A DNA stretch of 64,000 nt from Bicyclus anynana (GCF_947172395.1 NC_069106.1:868001-932000), one strand, 5' to 3'. Numbered from the stretch's first letter, positions 33,597 through 44,304 are shown. Notes: generated by a model not told the origin, from the letters alone. A program made the numbers and translations.

Positions 33597-33827
33597 TCAC
33601 ATGCCTTTGTGTAAGTCGTTATTGCATACCAACAAAGCGCCCGTGGCCTGACGCATGAATCGGTTCTGAAGGATCTGGGGGGGTTCTCGAGTCGCCTTTG
33701 GACGGTGGTCAAACACTACACTAGCGTAGGTCATTATTTGACGGATGCACGTCTTGTAGAGAGTGACCTTGGAGCGGAGGGATAATTTGCTTTTAGCACA
33801 TATCATAAGGTAGAGACGACCCATCAC
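33597..33827 (-). mobile_element. Jockey-like LINE reverse transcriptase fragment
   Basis: Minus-strand open frame of 76 codons: KSKLSLRSKVTLYKTCIRQ, MTYASVVFDHRP and QNRFMRQATGALL are the thumb region after the catalytic RT core in jockey-clade elements. Open throughout but lacking the catalytic domain. Confidence 0.8.
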
Positions 33828-33866
33828 ATCATCATCATTATCATCATTATCAGCCGATGGACCTTC
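33828..33866 (-). mobile_element. RTE tail fragment
   Basis: CATCATTATCAGCCGATGGAC: the terminal tail of an RTE-like LINE on the minus strand. Confidence 0.4.
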
Positions 33867-33996
33867 ATGGATAAAAACCCATCACATAAGCAGCAAATTT
33901 ACTTTATTTCTACATGTGAGTCGCGACGCTCATGAGGGTATCAAAGGTCAAACCTAGGTATTTTTTTCTTTTTAAAAAAAAAACGAATATGTGCCT

Positions 33997-34150
33997 TATT
34001 CTTTTATAATATGACCAATATTCCCATTCCCCTCCAACTAGTCGGAAAAGACTGCTAGGAGTGGGTACGACAATAGACCAACGGGGCGGGGATTGAACCA
34101 CCACCCCTCGGTGATGAGTCCGATCGCTCTTACCGTTGAGCTATTAAGGC
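33997..34150 (-). mobile_element. SINE C
   Basis: Minus strand: GGGATTGAACCACCACCC (box B) and GCTCTTACCGTTGAGCTATT (box A), with the GTCGGAAAAGACTGCTAGG part of the body. Confidence 0.8.
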
Positions 34151-34829
34151 TTTAGTATATGTACATTTGGCAATGCGTTGCCACGGGATGGGTGCTCAGT
34201 GAAAAGAGAACAGTAGAGAGAAGACTAGAGAAGAGAGCTGCAGTCTTCTCTGGGTTTACCTCTTTCCGCCATATGCTAAACACTGAGCTAAGTGTGTTTG
34301 GTTTGGTTTATAACTATGATGATATTATGAGAACTCGATACGTTGTGGTACGCATGTAGGCCTATAGGTAACAATGCAGTGATAGAACTCTATACCTATA
34401 GCTACGTGAAGCCATCTTGAAAGACTGTTGTTGCACAACAACACAAAAACAACATGAGAACAACTCAACAACCAGCGTCGGTTAGATAACGCTAATATGA
34501 GAAAGGAATCAATACCATACTCATGTTGTGTAACCCACGGATTTATGATTATCTAGATACCGCACTCCATCCATCAGCATTTAACGTGTGGTATGTGTAT
34601 CAGCTAGTATAGACCCCGGCAAGTAAGTTGAATGAAAGTGGTGGTCATTTGCGTAAGTACAATTATAAACCAAAGTGTTTAGATGTGTTGCCCGGTACAT
34701 TACACTATACTTTATTATTGCATCTTCCCGCTATTTCACCAGAATTCCTGTCATCAGGGGTTGCCTGTTATAGATTGCTTAAAGCAGTAAAACAGCGTAT
34801 GCATGCTATTTTTTAGTTTTAATTACTTA
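34151..34829. other. No recognised feature
   Basis: Several 60-codon frames on the plus strand show no motif. Confidence 0.4.
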
Positions 34830-34980
34830 CTTCTTACTTACTTCCTTCGGCGCTACAACCCTTTGTGTGTCTTGGCCTCCTCTACCACTTTTCTCCATCC
34901 ATTTCTATGCCTTGCCTTTCTTTCCCACCCAGATAATTTTTCCATTTTTTGCAGGTCCTCTTTCACACAATCTTTTTAGT
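34830..34980 (-). mobile_element. LINE C-terminal end
   Basis: Minus-strand frame reads CVKEDLQKMEKLSGWERKA, then WRKVVEEAKTHKGL and a stop, as at the very end of LINE proteins (VKEDL, WR.IVE.AK). A (TAAG)n-like tail follows. Clade not assigned. Confidence 0.6.
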
Positions 34981-35154
34981 TTTAATTATTCTTTTTTAAT
35001 TTATTTTGTATTTTGTGTGCAATAATTATATCTTCACTAAGAAGTAAGAATAGAAAATGTCGTACGCGATTGTAATGGTGTCAACGTGTTACTGTGATTA
35101 ATAGTCTTCATTGCTAGCACCTTAAAACCAAACTTGATTTTTTTTTCGATTGTG

Positions 35155-35340
35155 TAAGTGCTGTAGGCTCCTTAATTGGACGTCAGCGGCGTCATCGGGG
35201 GGTTTGGAAGAGCACAGAAGCATTGCTTGATGGGGCTCGAAGGCAGAAGCAGATTTTATAATACGAGCGGTAATGCGAGCACTCATGCCTAACTACGATC
35301 GCAACGTCCAGTCTAACCCCTAGTTAGCCGGCACGGCAAA
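35155..35340 (-). mobile_element. Jockey-like LINE 3' UTR
   Basis: The reverse complement carries CATCAAGCAATGCTTCTG, CCAAACCCCCCGATGACGCC and TTCGAGCCCC, closely related to 23.7-23.8 kb. Confidence 0.6.
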
Positions 35341-35541
35341 AAGCGCAATGTTTAAAAGGTTTCTTTAGTTAAACTGGCGGCTGCTAGTCAAAGTCGTGTA
35401 GTGCGTTAAGACGCCTTAAAGGGGTGCATACAACTCGTGCGAATTAACTTGACACCAGAGTTCGTATTACGTTTGTTTATGGTTTTGCACGCCTGAGACT
35501 AAGAACGTTTTGCACGCCAACGATGGCAGAATGTGTTTAAA

Positions 35542-35741
35542 TCTATACTAATATAATAAAGTTGAAGAGTTTGTTTGTTTGTTTGTTTGATTGAACGCGC
35601 TAATCTCATGAACTACTGGTCCGATTTGAAAAATTCTTTCAGTGTTAGATAACCCATTTATCGAGGAAGGCTATAGGCTATATATTATCATATTCCTACG
35701 GGAACGGAAACACGCGGGTTAAACCGCGCGGCGCCAGCTAG
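35542..35741 (+). mobile_element. Helitron-like HLE-a, complete
   Basis: 200 bp, A|TCTATACTAATATAATAAAG to CGGCGCCAGCTAG|T. Blocks GCGCTAATCTCATGAACTAC, GATAACCCATTTATCGAGG and CGGGTTAAACCGCGCGGC. Non-coding. Confidence 0.85.
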
Positions 35742-36330
35742 TAATTTAAAATACCTATATAAATGTACCATATTCTGGCAAAATAAAGATTGATTGATTG
35801 ATTGATTGGTTTGAAGTGCAAAAAAACTCGCAAACACATACCCGTGTATTGGTTGAATTAAAATTGTTTCAAAAGAAGTACTTTTAAATTTAACTACCAA
35901 AACTTGATTTTTTTCGTACGAAATAACAAGAGGTGTAAATTACAGTTTAGGCATCGGTCTTGGCTGAAACTGGGACTGAAGCCGATATTCGGTTTCGGTC
36001 GTGCAATGGTGATAACTGCAATGTACGTCCGTACGTCCTCCTCTGGGGAAGCGGGAGGAGAGTCAAGTTTTGAGCCTGGTGTCAAGTTAATCACACGTGT
36101 TATAAGACCAAAATACGCAGTGTCTCCACGGCGTATAAATTAGTCTTTAAACTTTAACGTAAACAAAAAATAATGACAATTATTTCACGGACACTTTAAC
36201 GTATAATATTATGTTAATTCGAGAACTTCCTCATTTGATCTTCGCATGATAAATGTTTTTAGTCTTACTGATTTTATTTTTTCATTCATTTCAACAATAT
36301 ATATGCTATTTATATAACATATTAATGAAA
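35742..36330. other. No recognised gene; (ATTG)n microsatellite
   Basis: (GATT)n at about 35789-35807. A GC-richer patch at 36020-36080 gives open frames on both strands with no motif. Confidence 0.4.
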
Positions 36331-36334
36331 ATAA

Positions 36335-36675
36335 ATTAAAACTAAGAATTACTTTTAAGTATATTAAATTTAAATTTATAATTAATTAATTATAACAAAA
36401 ATACACCATCTAATTGATCACCCAGGGGCAAGGTACCTAATACGCTAGCGCTATTACCCTTCTGGATAGCAAGGCCTAACCTTTGGGCCAAATAAGCGCC
36501 AGCTCTTGGGTCACCTGACGCATGGACCAATTTGTCAGACTGTGTATCTGTTGACCATGGGCCTAAAGACTCAAAGGCAAGCGCCGCAAATACATAGTCA
36601 TTCGATATGACCGAGTATTTACGACGCTTACAAAATTGAGCGTATTCAGCAGCTGCGCCAGGCGTATGGGACGTT
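36335..36675 (-). mobile_element. LINE C-terminal domain and 3' UTR
   Basis: Minus-strand frame: DYVFAALAFESLGPWST, VHASGDPRAGAYLAQR, LGLAIQ, then a diverged end and an AT-rich 3' UTR (36335-36420). The best-preserved of three copies of this domain; its UTR serves as an empty site for the Helitron at 42.9 kb. Confidence 0.7.
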
Positions 36676-36676
36676 T

Positions 36677-36879
36677 ATTTTTTATAATTGTATACAAGTT
36701 CGCCCTTAACTACAATCTCACCTGATGGTAAGTGATGATGCAGTCTAAGATGTTAGGAGGAGGATGAAAATCCACACCTTTCGGTTTCTACACGGCATCG
36801 TACCGGAACGCTAAATCGCTTGGCGGTACGTCTTTGCCGGTAGGGTGTTAACTAGCCACGGCCGAAGCCTCCCACCAGC
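36677..36879 (-). mobile_element. SINE A body with internal deletion
   Basis: Minus strand. Lacks the GGAAGCGGGCTAACTTG segment between AAGATG and TTAGGAGG. Confidence 0.85.
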
Positions 36880-36979
36880 AAAAACGTGCGTGAGAGATGA
36901 GACACTGCCAACGTATCTACGCAGGTTGTTTTACTGAATTGAAATAATAACTTAAACAGATGAAATAAGTATAAAAATA

Positions 36980-37055
36980 GCCTCCCACCAGCCAATTCGA
37001 ACCTACGCTCTCCAAATCAAAGGCAGAGGTTATACTGGGCTATCACGACTCTCGT
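36980..37055 (-). mobile_element. SINE B head fragment
   Basis: AATTCGAACCTACGCTCTCC and TACTGGGCTATCACGACTC: reversed SINE B head, preceded by a SINE A snippet (CCTCCCACCAGCCA). Confidence 0.5.
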
Positions 37056-37362
37056 GTGACTTGATATGAATGACACGAAGACGCGTTACAGGCGAAAAGT
37101 TCGTCGACGAGCCTAAAATGACAGAATCGCACTTACTGGCCTATTCACTCACTTTGAGTAACAAGTGAATATACACGAAATGTACATTTGTTATTGATTC
37201 TAAGTCACTTGATTTCGTATTCACTATTAATTTATTGCTAACTGATAGAAATTACTAACTAGGGTACTTGATTTTCATTAACAATGGGATTTATGGAATG
37301 CGAATAACGCGGTTGTTATTAATTTGATGTTAATTATATTAGGTGGCTAATATAACGAAGGA

Positions 37363-37644
37363 CCATGATGGCCTCCGATTCCGGAGGGTGTGGGTTTGAA
37401 TCCGGTCCGGGCATGCACCTCCAACTTTTCAGTTGTGTGCATTTTAAGAAATTAAATATCACGTGTCTCAAACGATGAAGGATAAACATTGTGAGGAAAC
37501 CTGCATATCAGAGAATTTTCTTAATTCTCTGCGTGTGTGAAGTCTGCCAATCCGCATTGGGCCAGCGTGGTGGACTATTAGCCTAACCCCTCTCATTCTG
37601 CGAGGAGACTCGAGCTCAGCAGTGAGTAGAATATGGGTTGATAA
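37363..37644 (+). mobile_element. SINE B, nearly full length
   Basis: Plus strand from the head (GATGGCCTCCGATTCCGGAG) to GGGTTGATAA. The tail is cut by the next element. Confidence 0.88.
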
Positions 37645-38147
37645 TCTATACTAATAATATAAAGAGGAAAACTTTGTTTGTATGTTTGTATGTTTGTTTG
37701 TTTGTTTGTAATGAATAGACTCAAAAACTACTGGACTGATTTTAAAAATTCTTTCACCATTCAAAAGCTACATTATCCACAAGTAACATAGGCTTAATTT
37801 TATTTTGGAAAAAAATAGGATTCCGTAAGTTATTTGGGTTTTTCGAACACAAGGTGTAAAAAATCAACCAGAAAAGTTACTTATTTTGCGTACGCTGCCT
37901 AAACTATAAAAGATAGAACCATAAAATGTTCTAAATAATTGTAGATCTTTTAAATAACTACAAAAAAATCCACAACACACTATATCTATCTATGTCAACC
38001 ACCATTTTTTTTAAATTTAGATTTAGATTTTATATTATATTATTTAGAGATAGAATTAAGTAGACAATATTAAGCGTAGGGGTAGGGAAGGGGTAGTTGA
38101 ATGTTTACATCATGTTTCACGCGGACGAAATCGCGGGCGTCCGCTAG
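37645..38147 (+). mobile_element. Helitron-like HLE-b, complete
   Basis: 503 bp, A|TCTATACTAATAATATAAAG to GGGCGTCCGCTAG|T. Contains a (TTTG)n run, AAAACTACTGGACTGATTTT, and a short GTAGGGGTAGGG motif near the end. Inserted in the SINE B tail: removing it gives GATAA|TGAATGA. Confidence 0.8.
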
Positions 38148-38313
38148 TGAATGAATATACCAAAATTAGTGAATAGGCTAGCTGATTGTTATTAAACCAT
38201 CAAAACAGTATAACTAGTAAAACACAAGCACAGTTCTAGCTAGGGTCAGTCAAGAAGCATGTTTCTCAATTTTGGACAAACAGACTGCCACTTGTCCCAC
38301 ATCGAGCGACTGG

Positions 38314-38331
38314 TTGCGTTACGTAACGCAA
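38314..38331. repeat. 18-bp perfect palindrome TTGCGTTACGTAACGCAA
   Basis: No spacer. Its centre GTTACGTAAC fits the VRILLE/PDP1 bZIP consensus RTTAYGTAAY. Function is not shown by context. Confidence 0.5.
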
Positions 38332-38439
38332 CGCTACACTCCTTTCACTCGGCGGATCCTTTTTAGTTCACAGCCACTTTGACGTAGTGAGCTTTTAATT
38401 TGTTCTATCCTTAACGTTCTAAGTATTTTGGACCGAGAT

Positions 38440-38560
38440 TGCGATTGCGAGACACGTTGCGAGACAGGCGTTGGAACATCGCCGAAAAGTTGCCTGTCTA
38501 TAGGTGTTCTGCAGGATTTATTTTGGAGTGCGCTCAGGAATTTTTCGGTCTAGTTCCCTT
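38440..38560 (+). mobile_element. Possible reverse-transcribing element remnant
   Basis: Part of an 86-codon plus-strand frame reading RNIAEKLPVYRCSAG, then CAQEFFGLVPFSPF. It looks like decayed LINE C-terminal coding, but I cannot place it firmly. Confidence 0.25.
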
Positions 38561-38712
38561 TTCACCTTTTTACCATAGTCAGGCTGCAACTGTCAGGCAT
38601 AGCGGAGGTCTGCATCCATACGTAGTTGATGTCCCTAGCCTCTGGAGACAACTGGGACGTCGATTCTCTTTCTACAATCGCAAACGCTTCGAAAACTAGA
38701 AAAATGTATGGG
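38561..38712. mobile_element. Fold-back element, copy 2 (partial)
   Basis: GGGACGTCGATTCTCTTTC, CAATCGCAAACGCTTCG and AAAATGTATGGGTATGACAG are shared with 40.0 kb and, inverted, with 13.7 kb. Confidence 0.45.
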
Positions 38713-39021
38713 TATGACAGATCTTGATCACGTGACCTGTTGATAGCAAATGTCATTTCCGCAACAGATCCGCAGTGCGAAGAATGCTATGCCCTTCTAG
38801 CTTCCGTTTTCCCTATTATACAACATGGGTATATTCAAGTCAAGAGTGAATTGGCATTGTCTAGGCAAGCGCGTTCCACCATAGGCTGCATCATCGCTTA
38901 CCGTCAAGCATTATTGCAGCCAAGCGCTTGTCTATATAATGTAAAAAAAAATCATTTTGGGAAGTCTGAAACTGTGTCAGCCTATGCTTCTAGTAACCTA
39001 CTCGCAACATATTTTTTACCA

Positions 39022-39163
39022 TCCTACTCTTAATATATAAATGCGAAAAGTCATTCATCACGAAATCTCGAAAATCGAAAAGTCTATAGTTGTAGGTATC
39101 CGCTGAAAACGGATTTTACGATAGGGCCGGATTAAGGAGGTCTAAGGGCGAGTGAAGTCCGCT
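39022..39163 (+). mobile_element. Helitron-like HLE-d
   Basis: A|TCCTACTCTTAATATATAAA, GCGAAAAGTCATTCATCACG, GATAGGGCCGGATTAAGGAG, ending GTCCGCT with the CTAG lost. Confidence 0.5.
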
Positions 39164-39165
39164 AT

Positions 39166-39300
39166 TACGTCTCTCAAACTGTGAAGATTCGCTACGTATG
39201 TAAAGTATGTCAATCTGCATAGGCCAAGCGTGGTGGCTATTAGCCTAACCTGGTAACCACTCACATTACAGACTCGTGTTCAACAGTGAGCCAAACAGTG
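39166..39300 (+). mobile_element. SINE B, strongly decayed
   Basis: CGTCTCTCAAACTGTGAAG, GCCAAGCGTGGTGGCTATTA and CAACAGTGAGCC. Several deletions. Confidence 0.6.
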
Positions 39301-39950
39301 ACTCTTAGTCTATATAGATATAAAGATAGACAGACAGACAGAAAGTGTCCATCGCATTTACTCCATAAAGAGAACAATTTATGCGTTATTGACTCTGTAA
39401 TAATCTGTAATTGGTGAACAAAATGGTTCAGTATACTAATGTCAAAAATGAAAACGGAATCTTATAACCCTATTTAGGATTACTTTGTCCGTCCGTCTAT
39501 CTTTTTGTCAATAAAGTGTATTGACAGAAAGCAAGAAGGCATCTATTTGATAATGAAACTTTCGATTTGACGGTTTTTAGGGTTCCGAACGTATGTAGTA
39601 TTCTGGATAAAATCCCTTTCAAGCTCTAATATGACTCTATTAACTATATTACGTTTATTTTTAGACTTACTTTACCGGCACTATTAAAACGCGAAGTTTA
39701 TCGATTTGTAGTCATTCTACTACCGGTTTTGAAGGCAATTGGAAGCGCTGACAGGTACTTTTATCGCGTGTCTAGTTAAGATGTTGGTATAGGATTGAAA
39801 GAATATGCAAATAGTCCATGTCATTGAATCCATTAGCAAATCCATCCTAATAAGGCCATGTAAGATACCTACTTGTAGTGGAGCGGTTATATAACACTAC
39901 ACAACACATCCGTTCGCCTTCGTATGTGTGCTATGTACTAAAGTGGTGTC
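39301..39950. other. Anonymous sequence
   Basis: (AGAC)n near 39330-39342. TTTAGGGTTCCGAACGTATG at about 39576 belongs to the GGTTCCG repeat class seen at 61.3 kb. Otherwise nothing. Confidence 0.4.
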
Positions 39951-39954
39951 ATAA

Positions 39955-40190
39955 CGGTCTAGGGTCTGTAGCCAACTGGCGCGTCGATTCTATTTCTATT
40001 GATGCTAACGCTTTAAAAACTAAAAAACTGTATGGGAATGACAGATCCGAGCCATAACTTGATCGTTATTTGTCGATAACGAATATCATTCCAATTCATT
40101 TTATAATTATCGAAGCGTTTGCGATTTTAGAAAGAAAATCGACATGAAACATAGCTACAGGGCTAGGCTTGTTAGCCAGACTTTCGTCAG
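39955..40190. mobile_element. Fold-back element, copy 3
   Basis: Left half (GTAGCCAACTGGCGCGTCGATTC then TGATGCTAACGCTTTAAAAA) and right half (CGAAGCGTTTGCGATTTTAG then ATCGACATGAAACATAGCTAC) are imperfect reverse complements. A hairpin-forming non-autonomous element. Confidence 0.55.
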
Positions 40191-40233
40191 TTTGTAAGAG
40201 ATGAATGTAATAGGTATTAACTAGTGAATATAT

Positions 40234-40527
40234 CGTCGTCATCAACCCATATTCGGCTCACTGCTGAGCTCGAGTCTCCTCTCAGAATGAGAGGAATAAG
40301 GCCAATAGTCCACCACGCTGGCCCAATGCGGATTGGTAGAATTAAGATAATTCTCTGGTGTGCAGGTTTCCTCACGATGTTTTCCTTCACCGATTGAGAC
40401 ACGTGATATTTAATTTCTTAAAATGCACACAACTGAAAAGTCGGAGGTGCATGCCCCGGACCGGATTCGAACCCACACCCTCCGGAATCGGAGGCAGAAG
40501 TTACATCCACTGGGCTATCACGGCTCT
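40234..40527 (-). mobile_element. SINE B, full length with small deletion
   Basis: Minus strand. The head CCGGATTCGAACCCACACCC (box B) is intact; the CTTCACACACGC segment is missing. Confidence 0.9.
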
Positions 40528-40826
40528 TAGTGACTATATAGCCAGTGAATATATAGATACGATAAAATCAGCTCAGCTAAGTGCCCAATATCATAGGTTA
40601 CTTTACTTTGGAGCTAAGTAGTGATGTGTGTATTGTGTAAGTATATTTATTAAAGGCAAAATAAAGTTTATTATTGTATGCTTAGTGATGACGATAACGC
40701 CCAAAATTGAAAATGCAAGACAGCTCGAAAAAAAGCGCTTTTAAAACGCTGACGTTTGAACATATACTTGTTAATGCATTTATTCTATTTAAACGCTTTT
40801 TCGCGGGTGATACCAAAATAAATAAA

Positions 40827-41025
40827 TCTATACTAATATTACAAAGCTGAACAGTTTGTTTGTTTGGTTGGTTGAACGCGCTAATCTCAGGAACTGCTGG
40901 TCCGAATTGAAAAATTCTTTCAGTGTTAGATAGCCCATTTATTGCGGAAGGCCATAGGTTTATATTATCCCCATATTCATACGGGGACGGGGACTACGCG
41001 GGTGAAACCGCGCGGCGTCAGCTAG
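40827..41025 (+). mobile_element. Helitron-like HLE-a, complete
   Basis: A|TCTATACTAATATTACAAAG to GCGGCGTCAGCTAG|T, 199 bp, closely similar to 35.5 kb. Confidence 0.85.
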
Positions 41026-41354
41026 TTATATAATTTTAACGTCCGTTAAATAAGCGCTCGTGCGAATGGGGGCTTAACATCAGCTGAGATCGCAATTCGT
41101 ATTTTCCTGTTATTTTAAGGCAAAATAAAGTCTGTTAAGTTTGCTCAATATCTTCAGACATGTCGAAGGATCCAGTTATTTGCACGCGTGTGTCGGTAAA
41201 CAAAGAGAGTGTGACGGAACAGTTTGTATATGAATTGAAACTATCGTGGGTGTTATCCATAATGGACCGAGGGCCTGTGATACCCAGACTTACCCCATTT
41301 AAGGAAGGCTGAAAATTTGTCAGTTTACGCTCCTACTATAGATAAGTATGGTAG
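41026..41354. other. No recognised feature
   Basis: Nothing recognised. Confidence 0.45.
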
Positions 41355-41766
41355 CTAATTATGGAGATTAGGTTGTATGTATAATTTCCATAGGTGATGA
41401 CGGCCTCCGTGGCGCAGTGGTATACGCGGTGGATTTACATGACGGAGGTCCTGGGTTCGATCCTCGACTGGGTTAATTGAGGATTTCTTAATTGGTTCAG
41501 GTCTGGTTGGTGGGAGGTTTAGGCCGTGGCGAGTTACCACCCTACCGACATAGAGGTACCGCCAAGCGATTTAGCGTTGCGATGTCGTGTAGAAACCGAA
41601 AGGGTGTGGATTTTCATCCTCCTCCTAACAAGTTAGCCCGCTTCCATCTTAGAATGCATCATCACTTACCATCAGGTGAGATTGTAGTCAAGGACTTACT
41701 TGTAAAGAATAAAAAAAAAACTAATTATGGAGTTTAGCTTGTATGTATAATTTCCATAGGTGATGA
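41355..41766 (+). mobile_element. SINE A, full length, with 46-bp target site duplication
   Basis: SINE body 41401-41720: head with box A TGGCGCAGTGG and box B GGTTCGATCC, body, TAAAGAAT and A10 tail. Flanks 41355-41400 and 41721-41766 are direct repeats (44 of 46 match). This copy fixes the SINE A ends: start CGGCCTCCG, end in A-rich tail. Confidence 0.95.
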
Positions 41767-41867
41767 TCTAATCACTTTTTTTGTCGAATTTTGAATATAT
41801 TTAGCAGGGGTTCCACCGGAACCAGTTAAGGAAGTGGTCTATGAGAAAAAAGTTTGAGAACCTCTGG

Positions 41868-42055
41868 TCTATACTAATATTACAAAGAGGAAAGATTTGA
41901 TTGTTTGTTTGTTTGCATTGAATTGAACTTCACATAAACCATGTACTAAATAGTCCGAACGAAGCGTAAACATTTGGTTTGGATAGGTGAGCCCGTTCTT
42001 GAGTTATAAAATTACAACGAAAAGTAGCATTAATTTTTATACATATAGATTTTCC
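41868..42055 (+). mobile_element. Helitron-like fragment
   Basis: TCTATACTAATATTACAAAG, GGAAAGATTTGATTG and (TTTG)n, then a body unlike HLE-a and HLE-b. No CTAG end; the preceding base is G rather than A. Confidence 0.45.
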
Positions 42056-42102
42056 TCAGCATAATATTAGAAATGAGAATTTACAGTCACTTCGCGTCAA
42101 CC

Positions 42103-42205
42103 CTTAAATGGCAACCCGTCGTAAAATATTGTATTCGGAGAGGTACTACAACAATCCAGCGGGCAGGGATCGAACCACCACCCCTCGGCGATGAGTCTAT
42201 TTTAA
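42103..42205 (-). mobile_element. SINE C, partial
   Basis: GGGATCGAACCACCACCCC (box B on the minus strand) and CGGCGATGAGTC. Box A is missing. Confidence 0.6.
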
Positions 42206-42493
42206 TGTTTAGTTACTGTGCTCGATGACGTCATGTTTCATAGAACAAATGGGAGCTACCAAAAGAAACCATTCAACAGATTAATTATTGTAAGAACGTC
42301 AAAGAAAAACCACAAACAATAAGTGGAAATTTTTACATTTATATAAACCACTAGAGTAGGCTAGCGTGTGATTCGCGTTAGAGATACGTCAAGGGCACTT
42401 CTGCTGTTAGGGTTGTCAACAACTATAATCACTAATGTCTTTTTTTTGTTTTTTTTTTTTTATTACTAGCCACGACCAACTTAAACCTCCAAT

Positions 42494-42561
42494 TTTGTAT
42501 TGTCTTTTTATTTAATAAAGTTAGTAAGGACTAACATTATTAAATAAAAAGATAATACAAA
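42494..42561. repeat. Inverted repeat, 25-bp arms, one mismatch
   Basis: Arms 42494-42518 and 42537-42561 around an 18-nt spacer that itself holds GTTAGTA/CTAAC. No family assigned. Confidence 0.9.
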
Positions 42562-42799
42562 GTCGATAAGCTCGAAAACTACTGAGCAGTTTTGGAAGCG
42601 GTTTTCATCAATAGATAGAGTGATGTCACAAAGAAGGTTTAGAATTAAGGTTTAATTGCTTCTTTCTTCACGTTGCAGGTTTGGAACTGATTTACGAGTA
42701 GCTTAAATTGGTATGGAGATAAACTGTGTCGTTCCCAACCTATACATACGGATATAGTCGAGGGCATGAGCTAGTAGCAAATTAAATTACTAATTAAAT

Positions 42800-43165
42800 T
42801 ACTAATTGTTCAACTAATTATATGTTTTCTATCTAATTATAATTCACATATTCATATTAATAATTAAATAAAAACTAGGAATTATTATCAGTATACTAGC
42901 TGACGCCGCGCGGTTTCACCCGCGTGGTTCCCGTTCCCGTAGGAATACAGGGATAATATATAGCCTATAGCCTTCCTTGATAAATGGGCTATCTGACACT
43001 GAAAGAATTTTGCAAATCGGACCAGTAGTTCCAGAGATTAGCGCGTTCAATCAAACAAACAAACAAACAAACTCTTCAGCTTTATTATATTAGTATAGAT
43101 TCAATTTAAATTTATAATAAATAAAATAATTATATGAAATACACATCATCTAATTGTTAACACTA
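42800..43165 (-). mobile_element. LINE 3' UTR copy split by a Helitron-like element
   Basis: 42800-42895 and 43100-43165 together align with the 3' UTR at 36.33-36.41 kb (AAAACTAGGAATTA, AATTTAAATTTATAAT, TACACATCATCTAATTG). No coding part remains. Confidence 0.65.
42896..43099 (-). mobile_element. Helitron-like HLE-a, complete
   Basis: 204 bp, plus-strand text A|CTAGCTGACGCCGCGCGG to TTAGTATAGA|T. Inserted in the LINE 3' UTR without duplicating any base, compared with the paralogous empty site at 36363/36364. Confidence 0.9.
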
Positions 43166-43479
43166 GTTTTATGGGAAGTGGCATCCCTAACGCGTAAGAA
43201 AATAAAACAATGAGTAATTCTAAAACACGGCATAGTATCTAGTATCTAAGTAAATCTATTCAGATCAAGTTCATCTTGCTATGACTGAACTTAACTGAAC
43301 ACATTAACCCATTTCCCATACTTGGACTGCTACAATTGAAACAACCTAAAAAAATGGCTTATTGATAAGGGCTACTACGACATTAAGGAATATTTGACTT
43401 AATTTTTAATGATATACTCGTACTTACTTTTAATTCCAATTATTGTATTATATTGTAATTGTAACTTTTTCTTTTCTTT

Positions 43480-43705
43480 TTTTTTTATTTAATTTGGTGA
43501 TTATGACTATTTGTGTTATTTTTATTTTATAATTTTATTTAATTTAATTTAGTTATTGTGACTGATTGTATTTATATTTTTCTTAATTTTATTTCACTGT
43601 TTGTATTTTTTTCTTTTTCACCATGTATTTGCACACTATTAATTTGGTTGAATGCTGTAAGGAACGGTAATTCTTGCAAATAAACGATATTATTATTATT
43701 ATTAA
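43480..43705 (+). mobile_element. Probable LINE 3' UTR tail
   Basis: T-rich stretch ending TTTGGTTGAATGCTGTAAGG, TTCTTGCAAATAAACGAT and (ATT)n, as in LINE 3' ends. A second such tail with (AAAT)n follows at 43850-43922. Confidence 0.4.
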
Positions 43706-43889
43706 CCCTGTCATCGATTGATTTAGTGGTGGCCCCTACGCCCTACGGTCGGATATGGGAAACTTCAAACTTTAAAAAATATTCGAAAATGACATTACTA
43801 CTATTTTAGTAGTTATAGAGCCTTGTGTTTGTGTTTTTTTTAGATTGTAGTTGTGTAAATGCTGCAACAGTCACTGGTGGACCAAATAA

Positions 43890-43918
43890 ATAAATAAATA
43901 AATAAATAAATAAATATA
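43890..43918. repeat. (AAAT)n microsatellite
   Basis: About seven AAAT units, directly before the HLE-a insertion. Confidence 0.9.
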
Positions 43919-43924
43919 AATAAA

Positions 43925-44118
43925 CTAGCTGACGCCGCGTGGTTTCACCCGTGTGGTTTTGGTTCCCATAGGAATACGGGGATAATATATAGCCTATAGC
44001 CTTCCTCGATAAATGGGCTATCTAACACTGAAACAATTTTTCAAATCGGACCAGTAATTCCTGAGATTAGCGCGTTCAATCAAACATACAAACTCTTCAG
44101 CTATAATATTAGTATAGA
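43925..44118 (-). mobile_element. Helitron-like HLE-a, complete
   Basis: A|CTAGCTGACGCCGCGTGG to ATTAGTATAGA|T, 194 bp, with a shortened (TTTG)n. Confidence 0.85.
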
Positions 44119-44304
44119 TTCGAAGAACCCGGAGATTTCTACAGGTATTTGCCCTATTTTTTTTTGATTACCAATGGTTTTATAAGTAGTATAAGATACG
44201 AGTGCCTTACGCGTAGTTAAATGTATCAAATAATTATTTCTTTTAAAACTCCCAGAAATTTTTCCATGACTAAGTCACTGAATTAGGTACTTTATTTGTT
44301 ACTC

